Assembly (NCBI GenBank): GCA_018466975.1
Contig: CM031558.1
Coordinates: forward strand, 1,984,001-2,048,000
Source: Sparassis latifolia
Taxonomy: Eukaryota > Basidiomycota > Agaricomycetes > Polyporales > Sparassidaceae
Direction: 5' to 3'
Length of the DNA: 64,000 nucleotides
Under the pieces are notes generated by a model. That model did not search any database. It was not told the origin of the DNA and saw only the letters and a list, made by a program, of their open reading frames with translations. Shown here in pieces: positions 1-11,461 of the stretch. The position numbers were made by a program, and so were the translations under genes. The stretch's first letter is position 1, and every line of letters begins with the position of its first letter.

Positions 1-590
1 GTGGCTGCGCTTATAAACGCGATACCCTTTTGAGCTTATCGCTGTTCATGACGCCCTCTCGATCTCATGGATTTTTCAACTCGGAGCGCCCAGCAGCCAC
101 CGCGGTGTCCGGATAACGCGCCAAGTCTCGAACAGGATGACTGTATCCACACTGTCAACTGCCGTGATAACGAAACAGCGGAGGCAGAGGCGGTTCTACT
201 TCTCCTTGGCTCATTTTGCGTCGGCTGGGAGCACAGATTGGACGAGGAAATTGAATAGTGAGTGCACCAACTACGCTCAGCTCATAATATATCTCGACGT
301 CGATGTCACATGCCGCGATAGGCTCGTCCGCTTTTCGCACATTTCCTCCCTGATCACTCCTCTAGTGATCAGGTACATGCGGATTGGATCGGTGTCATTG
401 GCGATAGAGCTAGCTCAATGAAGATATCTGATGATGCACCTCACACGACTCAGGTCCAAAATTTTCGTTGACTTCGTATATAGGAGAAGACCGAGAAGGC
501 TACGCGCTTGCGTTCACTCGCTGTGTTACCCGTCCTTGCAGCAGTGTTGGCCACAGCCGTGGCCGATTGTCCGATTAGACTCGCGACAAA
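1..590. other. upstream region of the 7TM gene, no gene recognised
   Basis: No reading frame here has a recognisable domain. The stretch most likely holds the 5' flank and untranslated leader of the membrane-protein gene that starts at 591. A TATA-like run lies near position 11, which is too far upstream to assign to that gene with confidence. Confidence 0.4.
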
Positions 591-1828
591 ATGTCCAACT
601 CGACCGCGTCCAATTCCACCTCGGTTGTCCCCAACCCCGTCTTCCAGAACGCGTACTACATTGGCAACAATATCAACGGCATCTTGTACGGTATGATGAC
701 AATTTTCTCATTGTTTCATCGACTGACACGTTGAATCGATGTCCCGCTTTCCCTGTATCAGGAGTAGAGCTCGTCCTATACTTTATCAGCATCCGGCAGC
801 TGGTCGAGTCGTACAAGGCAACGAAGAAACGAGTTGATATCTTCTACATGTGGTTCAGCACTGGGCTGCTGCTACTCGTTACAATCTTCGTAGCCGTCCA
901 AGCAGTCTTCGGCGAGGAGATGTGGATTGTGAACGCAGGCTTTCCAGGCGGTGATGCCGCGTATCTGAAGATGTACGCTTCTGTCTGGTATCAAACGATG
1001 GGCACAGCTTCTACCGTCATTCTCAACCTGCTGACCGATGGACTCATGGTAATGTCTCCCAAGTTTAGATCGCACGCGTTGCTAACGTCGGTCAGATTTG
1101 GCGTTGTTTCGTCATCTGGAATGATGCCCGCATTGTTGCTTTCCCCTGCCTTTTATATCTTGCTACACTTGGTGAGTACAGCAATTGGTCTATCTCCCTT
1201 GGAACGGATCGAATAATCCGAACACCTTGCATAGCTATCGGTACTACACAGCTATATTATTCGGGCTTACCCAGCGGGAACTTCTTCGCGGGCCTCGCAG
1301 CAGACCTTGGTCTGGCGTACTACACGTGTTCCATTGGACTCAATGTCCTTGTTACATGTTTCATCTGCGGGCGCATTCTCGCCTTCGCAAGACGCACCAA
1401 GAAGACCCTTGGCCGCGAAGCCATGCGCACATATACTAGCACCGTCTCCATCATCATCGAATCTGCGCTGCCGTACAGTCTGTCCGGTATCGCCTTTCTT
1501 ATAACCTATGGGCTCAATAGCGACATTTCCATCTTGTTCCTCTCCTTCTACATTCTTTTCACGGTACGAAATTTTCGTCTGCATTTTACACGTGCGGTGG
1601 TGCTGACGACGTCGCCACACCCAGTGTCTCTCCTCTCAACTTATCATTCTTCGGGTCACTTTGGGACGGGCATGGACTAGGGAAAGGGCTTCGCAGTCAG
1701 TGAGTACATTATCGTTCACGTTTCGCCCGACACTCTCCGTGTACACTGGCAACACCGACGCCACCGCTATCAACCTGCGCACTATGGCGAAGTCAAACGG
1801 CTCGGCAGTGGAAGTGGGGAAGGTGTAG
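591..1828 (+). CDS. seven-transmembrane-type fungal membrane protein (DUF6533/DUF6534-like)
   Basis: Spliced model of five exons: 591-690, 762-1048, 1096-1171, 1235-1563 and 1625-1828. It has canonical GT..AG introns of 46-71 bp and a continuous 331-residue product. The start ATG at 591 opens an exon beginning MSNSTASNSTS, an Asn/Ser/Thr-rich, probably extracellular N-terminus. Hydrophobic segments follow, including a VELVLYFISI-type helix, FSTGLLLLVTIFVAVQ, a segment around WRCFVIWNDARIVAFPCLLY, and later helices around CSIGLNVLVTCFICGRI and a final Ile/Leu/Phe-rich helix. The motif 'IWRCFVIW' and the terminal 'LIILRVTLGRAWTRE' are typical of a large Agaricomycete membrane-protein family with no settled biochemical role; receptor-like or transporter-like functions are only guesses. 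The tail after the last helix is Ser/Thr-rich and probably cytosolic. Family assignment is from memory of such proteins, not a search. Confidence 0.85.
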
Positions 1829-2934
1829 TGCGGGCGTTCTGTGTAGATGTTTGATTAAAACATTGTATCGCTTACGTCTGATCTTGGGAATTGCTGTTAC
1901 TGCTGCTGTTGTTGTAACATGAAGACGATCAAACAAAATCTCATCCTCCAGGCAGTTCACCTGAGAACCTCCTCTGAGAGTCCAGGCTGATGCACCGAAG
2001 TCGTTCTCTTTGTTTGTCCCTGCCAGAAACCTTGCTTCAAGAACGCTGTGTATGACACACCCTGCGAGATGCATCGGTCGTGTAGGCATGCCTGTGATGT
2101 TACAGTGTTTTGTAGGGAACGGGGTGCGGGCTAGCTCACCGCAACTGTGTTTCATTATCCGAGTGGAAGCCTACCCAAACGTACCCAGATTATTTAATAT
2201 TTAAACATTTATTAACCCCAAGTGTCACTGCGATATTTTGGAGGCCGAAGGCGCCACGCATCTCAGGGCGGTAACTGACGAGATCAAAGCGGGATGCGCG
2301 CAGCTATGATCTGTGAATGGATCGCGTGCCATATATATGAACGCCTGCTGAACCCGCATTGAGATCTCGCCGTGAATTAGCCGATGATCTCATTTTGCAC
2401 GACGACACTTCGGTTTTATATGGTCCGTCGAGGGCGAATTGAACAGGATAAAACTGAGCCATGTGATCGAGTGAAGGGCTGGAGGTTGAAGAAGAGTCTC
2501 TTTAGTATCGACAGACACCCAGCGCCACAGCATACGGGTGTTCTGTCTGTGCAATATTTTGCCAACCTCGGCAGACCAGGCAATTAATGGAAGAGGCCGG
2601 ATTCACTGTAGGACAGGGCGTATACCGAAGGGGTGGTCAGGAAGATGTGAACCAGTAGTGCGACGGGAAGATCTAAGGTGTATTGGCGGCATAGGAGATT
2701 TAGAGAGCACGGTGAACCGTTCGAAGTACGACCTGCCAGGTCTCTGACCGACTTGATGGTTGGCCCCAGCTGTAGGCCACATCTGCCATGGGTGAAAGTA
2801 CGCAAATCACTGAGCAGACTGAGCTACTTGAGCACAACGTGACGCGACCATCACGTGTACGTTCGTGACCGTGCTGGGGAATGCCGCTGAGGGTAAATTC
2901 CTCCCGTGTAATACGAAGCACTGAAGCAGTGCCG
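1829..2934. other. intergenic stretch without recognised genes
   Basis: Short overlapping frames on both strands show no family features or consistent splice pattern. An AT-rich run near 2185-2215 could serve as the 3' processing region of the upstream gene. Homology to the second F-box locus begins near the right end, at about 2935. Confidence 0.4.
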
Positions 2935-5042
2935 CCGCAGCGTGCAACTCCGAGTCAAGTGCAACTTGAACAAGACAAGGTCTGACCGTCTTTATCCAGT
3001 GGGTTGGCATCTTATCCAGAATCCTGGTTACCTCTGCATAGTTCAAGGTGGACATCCTCTTCATCCGATCCGAATCCGATCCCCGATCTAGCGTACTTTA
3101 TGTTGTATGGAGCATCTTGAAGACTCCAATGGTGTGTTCAGATTGAGTGTTAACACCCCTGCAGCCTCATGACATGTCTTGTTCTGCCAGACCCAACGGG
3201 CAGCCGTAGCTTGGTAGTATCGGCGGGTGATTTTCTACCAGTTGCGGATGAGCAACGCACCTCTGAATACCAGAACGCCAAGCATTCAATACACAGGCTT
3301 CCCGTCGAACTTCTGACAGAAATTTTCCTCGATTTGACTTATTCCTATCCACATCATCAGTCTGGCGCTTACGCATCTCTTGGAACTGCTCCCCTTCTCT
3401 TATGCAGGATATGTAGCTTGTGGCGCCGAGTCGCACTCAGGACGCCTGCCCTTTGGTGCTGGTTTAGTCTCTCTTATGGCTTATCGGTCTCTCCTTTTGT
3501 TGGTCCAAAGTTGATACGGTGTTGGCTTGAACGCTCGGGCTCGCTTCCTCTCCGCTTCACGTTTGCTTGGTATCAAGATTACATATCTGCAAACCACATA
3601 TCCCAGGATGTCGTTGTAGAGATGCTTCGTATATTCGCAGATTACATTACCCGCTGGGAAGAGGTCACCATATCGACACATACCCCGTTGTCACTTGCAC
3701 AGCCTAGTTCTCCTGCACCTCTCCTCCGTGTCTTACGTCTAGAGGGCCCAGAGGTCGGCCGCGTGACGCTGTTGCCTTTCACATCTGCTCCCCAACTTCG
3801 CTCTCTGCGCTGGTGTTTGTCGGAGAGGATTTCGGGCCCGCTACAGTCCATTACAGGCGTTCCTTGGGCACAGCTAACGGAGCTGCAGCTGGACAACGCG
3901 CTGTCTTTATACCAGTGTTTCAAGCTCTTGAAGATGTGTCCCGCACTAGTTCAGTGCTACCTTCTGGTCAGCCATGCGGACCACAATAATTTCCCCTCAA
4001 ACTTGAGGATAACACATGCTACTCTGCGCGACTTCGCCATCACAGTATTCACTGATGTCTCTCCGCTTCTCCGATCCCTTGTACTCCCTGCACTGCAGAA
4101 ATTCGAAGTGGAGAACCACTTCGAATACATGTATGAGGTTCGATTCCTTCCGCCATCCGTTCACAGTGCAATGATGGCCCTCCTGTCGAATTCGGCATGC
4201 GTTCTCACAACTTTCCGGATGACGAACTTGACACTCACTTCGGCGGAATTAATCGAGTGTCTCGTGGAAACGGGCGCCGAGCTCGAGGAGTTTGGGTTGT
4301 CGTATCTACGACAGTGGCCGGTGGTCATGGATGGTATACTTGAGCAACTCACGTACCGAGCCCCACCTGCCGCTCCGTGTCTGTGTCCCAATCTCAAGAG
4401 CCTGGATTTGCACAATTGTGTGTGTTCAACAGATGGTGTGCTCGCCGCGATGATCGAGTCGTGGTGCTGCGGGTCATCTGTCGTAGAGCGACTGCAGAAA
4501 TGTTCTGTGGTCCTGTCTCGTGCGCAAGATATGGACATGGATGCAATGACGAGATGAAGGGATAATGGGTTGGCAATGGATGTCAGGGTGCAACCTCCTG
4601 AGCAGGATGACGATGTAGGCATACCGTCGCTTTGGCTTCATTGCATAACTGACGATGAGTTCCAGGAAGAGGACTGACAAGAACAATTTGGCTCCTCCTG
4701 CGCAGAATCTTTTCTTTCAAGAAGAGAATGTCTGCAGAGACAAAACGATGACTACCATCCCCGAATAGCAAAATTTTCACCGGCACCAGTTTCCTTTTTC
4801 TATGTACTCGTCCCTCTTGTGATTCGTATCCAGCTCGATATCTTTTCGTTGACAACACAATCCTTACTGCCTTTAGTTTGTGTCTGCAGAGATAAAACAC
4901 TGATTGCTACCATCCCCGGATACTAGGGTATTTACGTGTCCTATGCTTTCCTTTTCTTTGCACTCGTCCCTCAGGGCCTCTCGTGATTCATATCCAGTTC
5001 GATATCTCGCTACTGCATCTACCGTGTATTTCCTAGGCAAAA
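2935..5042 (+). repeat. segmental duplication, copy 1 (F-box locus)
   Basis: The DNA from about 2935 to 5042 aligns by eye with about 41911-44045 in the same orientation. It covers some 200 bp of 5' flank, the whole F-box gene and about 450 bp of 3' flank. Homology ends sharply at the shared string CTAGGCAAAA (5033-5042 and 44036-44045). Similarity continues through non-coding flank, so this is a DNA-level duplication rather than a retrocopy. Small indels and many substitutions show it is not recent. Confidence 0.9.
3169..4557 (+). CDS. F-box protein, copy 1 (C-terminally truncated by an in-frame stop)
   Basis: Intronless frame of 462 residues starting MTCLVLPDPTGS. An F-box-like motif lies at about residues 42-97: HRLPVELLTEIFLDL, then CRICSLWRRVALRTPALW. 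The rest is a Leu-rich, LRR-like C-terminal half with repeated L-x-x-L-x-L patterns. By family knowledge such proteins are substrate receptors of SCF (Skp1-Cullin-F-box) ubiquitin ligases, the F-box binding Skp1 and the Leu-rich part the target. Compared with the copy at 42144, a TGG codon reads TGA here (4555-4557), ending the protein 37 residues early. A 1-nt deletion further on would also change the frame. The F-box and most of the repeat domain are intact, so it may still function, or it may be an early pseudogene. Confidence 0.8.
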   Translation: MTCLVLPDPTGSRSLVVSAGDFLPVADEQRTSEYQNAKHSIHRLPVELLTEIFLDLTYSYPHHQSGAYASLGTAPLLLCRICSLWRRVALRTPALWCWFSLSYGLSVSPFVGPKLIRCWLERSGSLPLRFTFAWYQDYISANHISQDVVVEMLRIFADYITRWEEVTISTHTPLSLAQPSSPAPLLRVLRLEGPEVGRVTLLPFTSAPQLRSLRWCLSERISGPLQSITGVPWAQLTELQLDNALSLYQCFKLLKMCPALVQCYLLVSHADHNNFPSNLRITHATLRDFAITVFTDVSPLLRSLVLPALQKFEVENHFEYMYEVRFLPPSVHSAMMALLSNSACVLTTFRMTNLTLTSAELIECLVETGAELEEFGLSYLRQWPVVMDGILEQLTYRAPPAAPCLCPNLKSLDLHNCVCSTDGVLAAMIESWCCGSSVVERLQKCSVVLSRAQDMDMDAMTR

Positions 5043-5244
5043 TTCAGACCGAGAAGTGTTTTGATCTCGGCCTGAAGCCGAGCATAGATTTGGCATACAA
5101 ATGTCTACACACTTGGCTGTACAAGTAGGTCATAGACGGACTGGATATCAATGCAGAATGAAGGATAGAATCAAGATGAGTACATACACTGCGCTCAAGG
5201 CATATGGCGAAATATTGCACATATCCACACACCACTCCGCATCG
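5043..5244. other. short spacer between F-box copy 1 and GMC oxidoreductase
   Basis: The spacer holds the 3' flanks of two convergent genes. No feature was recognised. Confidence 0.4.
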
Positions 5245-8203
5245 TTACTGCGCACGAAATGCGGCCTTGATCATATCCGCAGCCTTCTCCGCAACAGCAA
5301 TCGTCGGCGACATCTAGCGTCAGCATCAGCATCACAGCCCACGTCGGTGCGAGCGTATCGATACTCACCGTGTGGCCCGCAACAATCGTCGGAAACACCG
5401 ACGCATCCGCGACCCTCAAGTTCGGAATGCCATGCACGCGCAAGAACGGGTCGACGACACCGCCGTCCGCGGCGGGCGCCATGCGTGCGGTGCACGCCGG
5501 GTGGTACAGCGTCTCCACGCGCGCGCGCACGAGTTCCTCGAGCGCCGCGTCGTCCAGCGCAAGCAATTTATGATTGAACGCCGGCTCCGCCTCGCCGGTG
5601 GGGTCAAGCATGCCCGCGAGTGGCTCCGTATACGCGATGCGCGCGAGCAGGCGTGCGGCACGCGCGAGGAGCGCGACATCGTGCCGCGTGGAGAGATAGC
5701 TGCACGTGTACGGGTCAGAGGGTGCCCACACTCAGGAAGGGGAGATGCGTACTTGGGATCGATAATGGGTGGGTCGAGCGGATCAGCGGAGCTGAGGCGG
5801 ATGGTGCCCGTGCTCGTTGGCCTGGGCGCCAGATGCACGTCAGTGGAATGCGGACGTAAAATAGTCAGGATGCGGGAGCGCACCGCAAGAGCGTGGCATG
5901 CAGCCCAAAGGTGTACCCGTCGAAAGGCTGGCCATATCCGTGCTCTGTATACGCCATCGGCGAGCTGAAGAGTTCGATGTCCGGCGCGTCGGGCGCGGAC
6001 GATGTGTCCTCGAGCTCCGCATCTGGGATAAACTCGTCCTTGAGGAACAGTGAGCGGTCGGACGAACGTATGAATGCAACAGCCTCGGCAAGCTGCCAGC
6101 ACGAGATATCGTTATGAGATCGGTCAGCATCACCAATAACAGCATGGCGACTCACGTTCGTCGTAAGGGGTCCTCGGCGCGTGAGCTGGTACTGCAGCAT
6201 CGCACGGAAGAACCCCAGCGTCTTCATGAACCCCTTGGGCGTGTGCGACATTCCAGCCTCCAGTGCCCGCGTCTTGTCCCTGAAGTACAGGTCGATCGTA
6301 GGGTGGTCCATCAGGTGCGCACCAACCCCAGGCAGGTCCGCGACGACGGGGATGCCATGCTCCGCAAGGTGTGCGGCGGGCCCAACGCCGGACAGCATGA
6401 GAAGCTGGGGCGTATGGATCGCACCCGCGCTGAGGACGACCTCCTTACGTGCCTTCGCCTCGAAGCGCTTGCCCTGCTCGTCGAGGAACTGCACGCTCAC
6501 CGCACGCGGTGTCTCACTGCTGACGTCGAAGACAATGCGCAACACCCGAGCCTTGGTTACAACCTTGAGGTTTGGCCGAGCGAGAACCTTGCGAGTCAGG
6601 TATGCGGTCTCTGTCGTCACACGGCGGCCGTTGGAGTCGATGGTTGTCACTGTGAGTAGTGAGATGCAATGTGAATACAGAGTAGCCGCATATATACTCA
6701 CTGGTCTGGCCGGCAATCCGTCAACAAGAGATTCGCCATAACCAACGACACCTGCTCACCTTGCTCACGCCCAACGCGTTCTTCGTGTTCAGGTCCGGAT
6801 TGCGCGGTATGCCGACCCTGTCGCAGGCCTCAATGAAATTCATCGTATGCACCGCAGCATTTCCAAAATACCCAGCTGCAGGTTCGATCAGCTCCATATG
6901 CATATACAAGGGAGGAGACTCACTGGCGACAGGACCGCCGGATCCACGCAGCGTCGGGTCAACGAGGGGAAATTTTTCACTGGGGTGGAAATTCTCGAAC
7001 TTGATGAAGTACCTGTGGGACGATGGAGGTTAACAAATCGAGCTTTGACAAAGACATCGACGCACGGGAGGAATTCGCTGTACGACCAGCCCTCTGCACC
7101 CTCCGCGCCTTTCTGGTACCTTACCCATTCGTCATAGTCGGACGGCGCGCAGTGGTGGAAACTGCGAGCTGTGATATTGGGAGCTGTGCGTGTCAGAGGA
7201 GCCTGGACTCACATCATCGCATTTAATGAGGAACCTGTGTATTTATGGAATCGTGTTAGCGCGCTAACTTAAACAAGGGCCATATTTATACTCCGTTCAT
7301 GCACCCCAATGCATAGGATCAGAGAAAGGTAGAAATGACCATCACAGATAAGCTTCGACGCTAAATCTGAGGGCAGTGCAGCCAAGATCAAAATATTTCT
7401 ACAAGTCCAATCCCTCCTTCAGACACAGGTCGAAGAGAACCCCGGTCCTCCTGAAAACCCCTCTGACATCATCAGAAAGGTTCACGGCGAATAGCATGCC
7501 AAAAAACACGGGGTATATGCGCGGTTTGTCAAAACCGATGCACTCACATCCACCCAAAAGCTTGGCTACCATCGAACAATTGTTAGCGTCCAACTGATAA
7601 CGAGAAGAACGCAACGTGCCTCGCGGCCAGTACTTTGCCTTCCCACCAGCGTTTGGTTGCGGGACGGTGTGGAAATTGTATTCGTGCTTGCCATGAAATA
7701 GAGAAGCAAAGGCAGATGGTATCTGCGAGAACACCATATGCCGGGAGCTTTAACTACCTCAGTCTCAACGCAGAGGCTCAGCACCGTAGCACAACGCACC
7801 TCTCGCCGGCCTCGATAAGCAGGACACGTATCGACGGGTCCTCCGACAGCCGTGCCGCGACCACACAGCCCGCGGTGCCTGCGGCCCTCTTTTGGTCAGC
7901 GTCGCATCTACGATACATACAAGGACGATACTCACCTCCGCCAACGACAATGACGTCATACTCCTCTGGATCGTACTCCTCGTCTCCGCTCTTGATACGG
8001 CGCGCCACACGCGCCGCGTCTCCCGCCAGCGCTCGAGTATACGCCTGCGTATGTGCCCGACGCGCACAGAGATGCCGCAGGACGAGCACGAGTGCACTCA
8101 CCGCAGCGGCGGGGCCGAGGAGCTTGAGCGGACGCGTCCGAACGCTTGCAAGGAGCATCGCGAGCAGCTCTGCGACCGACCGCACGCGGGCGAGTGAGAG
8201 CAT
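5245..8203 (-). CDS. GMC (glucose-methanol-choline) oxidoreductase with N-terminal membrane anchor
   Basis: A flavoenzyme of about 665 residues from 14 exons, reconstructed on the minus strand (start ATG 8201-8203, stop TAA 5245-5247). A hydrophobic segment at about residues 28-45 (LLGPAAAVSALVLVLRHLC) suggests an N-terminal membrane anchor. The FAD dinucleotide fold reads DVIVVGGGTAGCVVAARLSE (intron inside the glycine run), followed by LLIEAGES. GMC signature 1 is WPRGTKLLGGCSSLNAM across three exons. Signature 2 is GAIHTPQLLMLSGVGP. The C-terminal catalytic region has the His of HPACTARM and the His of VAGHT, then a last exon TIAVAEKAADMIK. GMC enzymes oxidise alcohols, sugars or aryl-alcohols and pass electrons to O2 or quinones; Agaricomycetes use them to feed H2O2 to lignocellulose breakdown. 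The substrate cannot be read from sequence. A 4-nt mini-exon at 6702-6705 is needed to keep the frame. Confidence 0.9.
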
Positions 8204-8376
8204 CGCGTGCGCCTTGGTGAGACGGAGAGAAGGCTCGATGTTGGGTCAATGGCGACGACAATGTCGCTATGCAGTATCAACGGGGTCAAGTTGGGCGTGG
8301 GCAGGGAAACTCGTGCAGTCGGGGGGTCCAAGCCTTCGTGATATAACTGCTTCCATTTCGCAAGCGGCAAGTTCAC

Positions 8377-8416
8377 GATAGGCCTCACTCATACTTAGTT
8401 GGGAGTGAGGCCTATC
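8377..8416. promoter_or_regulatory. 14-bp inverted repeat upstream of the GMC gene
   Basis: GATAGGCCTCACTC (8377-8390) is repeated in inverse as GAGTGAGGCCTATC (8403-8416) with a 12-nt spacer. A third imperfect copy (gagcgaggcttatc) follows at about 8429-8442. It lies about 175 bp upstream of the GMC start codon. It may be an operator-like binding site or a cruciform. Regulatory function is inferred from position only. Confidence 0.5.
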
Positions 8417-8419
8417 TTA

Positions 8420-9266
8420 ATTGGGTATGAGCGAGGCTTATCTTATTCGCCAGGTGCTAAGCTGGTACTGTCGTACACGGCCGCGGGACCACGGGGTGAT
8501 GGCACATGCACACAACGATGCAGCTGATTTAAGTAGAGTCGAGCAGGCCGGACGAGATAGACATCCTGTCCACCCGGGGGCGGTGTCCATATACATATGC
8601 ATGATTCGAGCAAGTACGAAAAGTGAAAATAATGTCTCGGGCACTGCACTCATGATCAGAGCAGTGGCACCCACACCACGATCGAGGGACCACCGTCGAG
8701 CCGAATTCGATCCATGAGCAGGCGAGCTACTAGTGCAATCTCGCATTAGATCTACATTCGCAAATAGACGCTCTTTACACGACCGAGCGCCATCATAAAA
8801 GTGCATGCCACTTGGAGGTCATGATATCAACTTTTGCGACACGAACAGGACGAAAAATGAATCAGAAACAATGTCAGGAAGGTGGAAAAAACAGTACGGC
8901 CTGCAACGGCGCAAATACGGCTACTAGTACGAACAAGGCCACTCCTACTTACGAGTCCGCGTCCGGCGCCCGCTCTCCAAACCAAAAATAAGGGAGGGGG
9001 AGGGGAAGGGAGCGCATGAGGCTCGCCAAACACAATAATGGTAATGCGAACGGTCCGTGAGAATGCAAATTTGCGAAGGGTGAGCCGGCAATGTGCAAAA
9101 TGCAGATGCATAAAGGGTAAGAATGTGAAGGATGACGACAAGAAAGTGTTCAAGTCCAACATGCGTTAGATATGGCGGACGAAGGGGAGGAGTGTAGGGA
9201 TGGTCCACCGAAAGACGGAAGGCTGAGGCGCAGGGCGCCAAAGTGTCTAGATTGCGACGACGGTGT
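8420..9266. other. GMC 5' flank and GH17 3' flank
   Basis: No gene was recognised. The stretch includes a purine run (about 8990-9015, GGGAGGGGGAGGGGAAGGG) that would be pyrimidine-rich on the strand of the GMC gene. Such CT-rich tracts are common in fungal promoters, but this one is some 800 bp from the start codon. Confidence 0.35.
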
Positions 9267-11461
9267 TTATGACACCGTGCAGGTGGGGATGGTGAGCGGC
9301 TTGAGGGTTTTACTGCAGCATGTGTGTCAGTAGTCAAGCAAGGCGAGTGGTATTGTAAAGGTCGCGTACTTTGGATAGAACAGGCCCCAGGAGCCCTCAA
9401 CACCGCCGAACTCGAGGGCCTAGACGAAACGATCAGCACACATCACCAACAACCGATTTTGTGAGGACGTCAAACGTACTTGCCACGTCTCGTCCATGAA
9501 CTCGAAGTAAAAGTACCCGGTGCCGTTCTGGTTTGACTCGCACACGAATGTGTCCATGAAGTACTACACCGTGCCGTCAGTATTACTTTGCACACAAGGC
9601 AGAATCTAGCGCACCTGGAGGTTCGCAACGGACGCGTTCGAAGGACCGTTACTCTCGTTTTGGATGTTAGTCGAGTTCTACCGGAACCGTAGTCAGCAAG
9701 GCCTAATCAAGCACCTATATTGGACAAGGAAGACGGGACGTACAGATGGCCAGCCGGTCTCGCCGATGTACCACTTGGGGTTGTTCGCATAGCTTGCCGT
9801 GATGGCAACGTTCTGCTGTTCGAAGAACTCATATGTCCACCCTGCGGACTGCTCGATGGACACGTTCGCGAACCATGGGTGGATATTCGACATCTGCAAC
9901 GTCACACGCGCGTAACAGGGCGAAAATGATCAGTCGCCAGCGCGGATAGAGGCCGAAATGGGGACGCACCGCAAAGTCGACGGACTGGAGGACCTGGTCG
10001 TTGAAGTATGCCCCAGCGTCAGCGGTGCCAACGGGGATGCTCCCGAAACCATTAGATGCCAGCGTGCTCTTCATGTCCGTGATGTTGGAGATGAGGAGCT
10101 TCCCGCCCGCGTCGCCAACCGCGTCGTTCGGGCTCGTACCACCATTCGCACCGAGGTAGCTGTTAAGCGCAAAGAAAAATCATTCCGGTTATTAAACGGG
10201 GGCGACGAGGGAAAAATTGGGGCGTACTCGAGAATGAACTCGTTGCCGACGAGAACACCGAGGATGTTGTCTGTGCCGTATGTCTTGAGCGCCTCGATGA
10301 TGTAGTCACGCTGCTGCTCGTACGGCGTCGAGTTTGTCGGAACGTTGTAGTCTGCAACATAGACGCTCATGTTCGTTTTTGTCTGGCGGATGGCCTCCAG
10401 CTGTATGCGACGTCAGTTAGTCAAAGAGATTAATTCATCAGGTAACTTACGACGAGGGCGGTTTGGTTGCAGTCTGCACCGTATAGATGAATACGCTGAG
10501 GCAGGGTCAGGGGGTGAAGATATAAATTGGGAGAACCGAAGCGTACCGACGTAAGCTGGGACATCAGCTACATTCGCAAAGCACATCAATATGATTCACC
10601 AAACGACAGCGAAAATCACCAACCTGGATATCTTCAATAACATCCGCTGTAGTCACACCAAGAGTTAGGCGCCCCCACGCACACGTTCTGATCATCACGC
10701 ACCAAGCGAGTTCCCGCAGTCGGGGAGCTGCGAACCCGTAGGGGTATACGAAAGACCATAAAAGACATGACGCAGGTTCGAGTCAGGAACGAACGTGCTG
10801 GGGTCGTTCGGGTTCGTCTGGTTGACGACACCGCCCGACGCGGAGTTACTCGAGGAGTGCTTGCTGCTATTGCTCTTAGAGACGCCGACACCAACACCCA
10901 CACCGACACCGATGAGGATGAGGAGCGTGACGAGGGAACCGATGACCTACGGGTGGTACGTCCGCAATGAATCCAGAACTCGCGAATCAAATGGTGGTGC
11001 AACGTACGATGTACTTGGAGCGGCGACTGCTGGCCTGCTGCTTCTCCAACCATTGGCTGCTGCTGTAGGCAGCGTTGCTATAAGGGGAGTCGAGGTTGCT
11101 GTACGTGCCGTTGTTATTCATGGCGGATGCGGAAGGGTTATTCAATGGCAGGACGGGGTCGGGGGTTATGATTTGGTGCACAGCGCTGCTGCTGTGGTTG
11201 AAAGAGGCGTAAGGATCGTCTGCGCCGGATAGGCGGTGGGGAGGCTGCACAGCAGGAGGACCGTTGGACGAGAGTAGGTTGTGCGTGTGTCGGGAACGAG
11301 AAGAAGAAAGAGTTGCGATGTCAACCAGGGTATTTGAAGTATAAGGGGAGAGACGGACGCACGGGAAGATTGCTGTCGGTTAGGTGGTAATAGTCGTCCT
11401 GATTCTGCAGATCTCCGTCCCAATTCCCGCCCGGGCTTTCGTCGCGGTACCGTCCTGCCAT
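9267..11461 (-). CDS. GH17 beta-1,3-glucan hydrolase/transglycosidase, type II membrane-anchored
   Basis: About 480 residues in some 12 exons (ATG 11459-11461, TAA 9267-9269). The N-terminus MAGRYRDESPGGNWDGD plus a Ser/Asn/Tyr-rich stretch is probably cytosolic. A signal anchor follows, VIGSLVTLLILIG then five Gly-Val pairs, and after it a Ser-rich linker. The catalytic domain starts RHVFYGLSYTP. Diagnostic motifs are RIRLYGADCNQT, the proton donor Glu of VGNEFIL (about 10240) and the nucleophile Glu of YIGETGWPS (about 9760), then FYFEFMDETWQ and GSWGLFYPN near the C-terminus. GH17 enzymes act on beta-1,3-glucan. In fungi the anchored forms usually remodel the cell's own wall (Scw/Bgl2-like) rather than feed. 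The N-terminal anchor instead of a cleaved signal peptide implies action at the plasma membrane face. Exon limits near 10560-10640 are less certain. Confidence 0.88.

Noticed and set aside
431..1216. Single-exon 261-residue protein
   Set aside because: The open frame runs through two introns of the 7TM gene; splicing gives a better, conserved and longer product.
5416..6102. Arg/Ser/Thr-rich 228-residue minus frame
   Set aside because: Mostly an out-of-frame shadow of the GC-rich GMC exons; only a short part (PTSTGTIRLSSADPLDPP) is a true exon.
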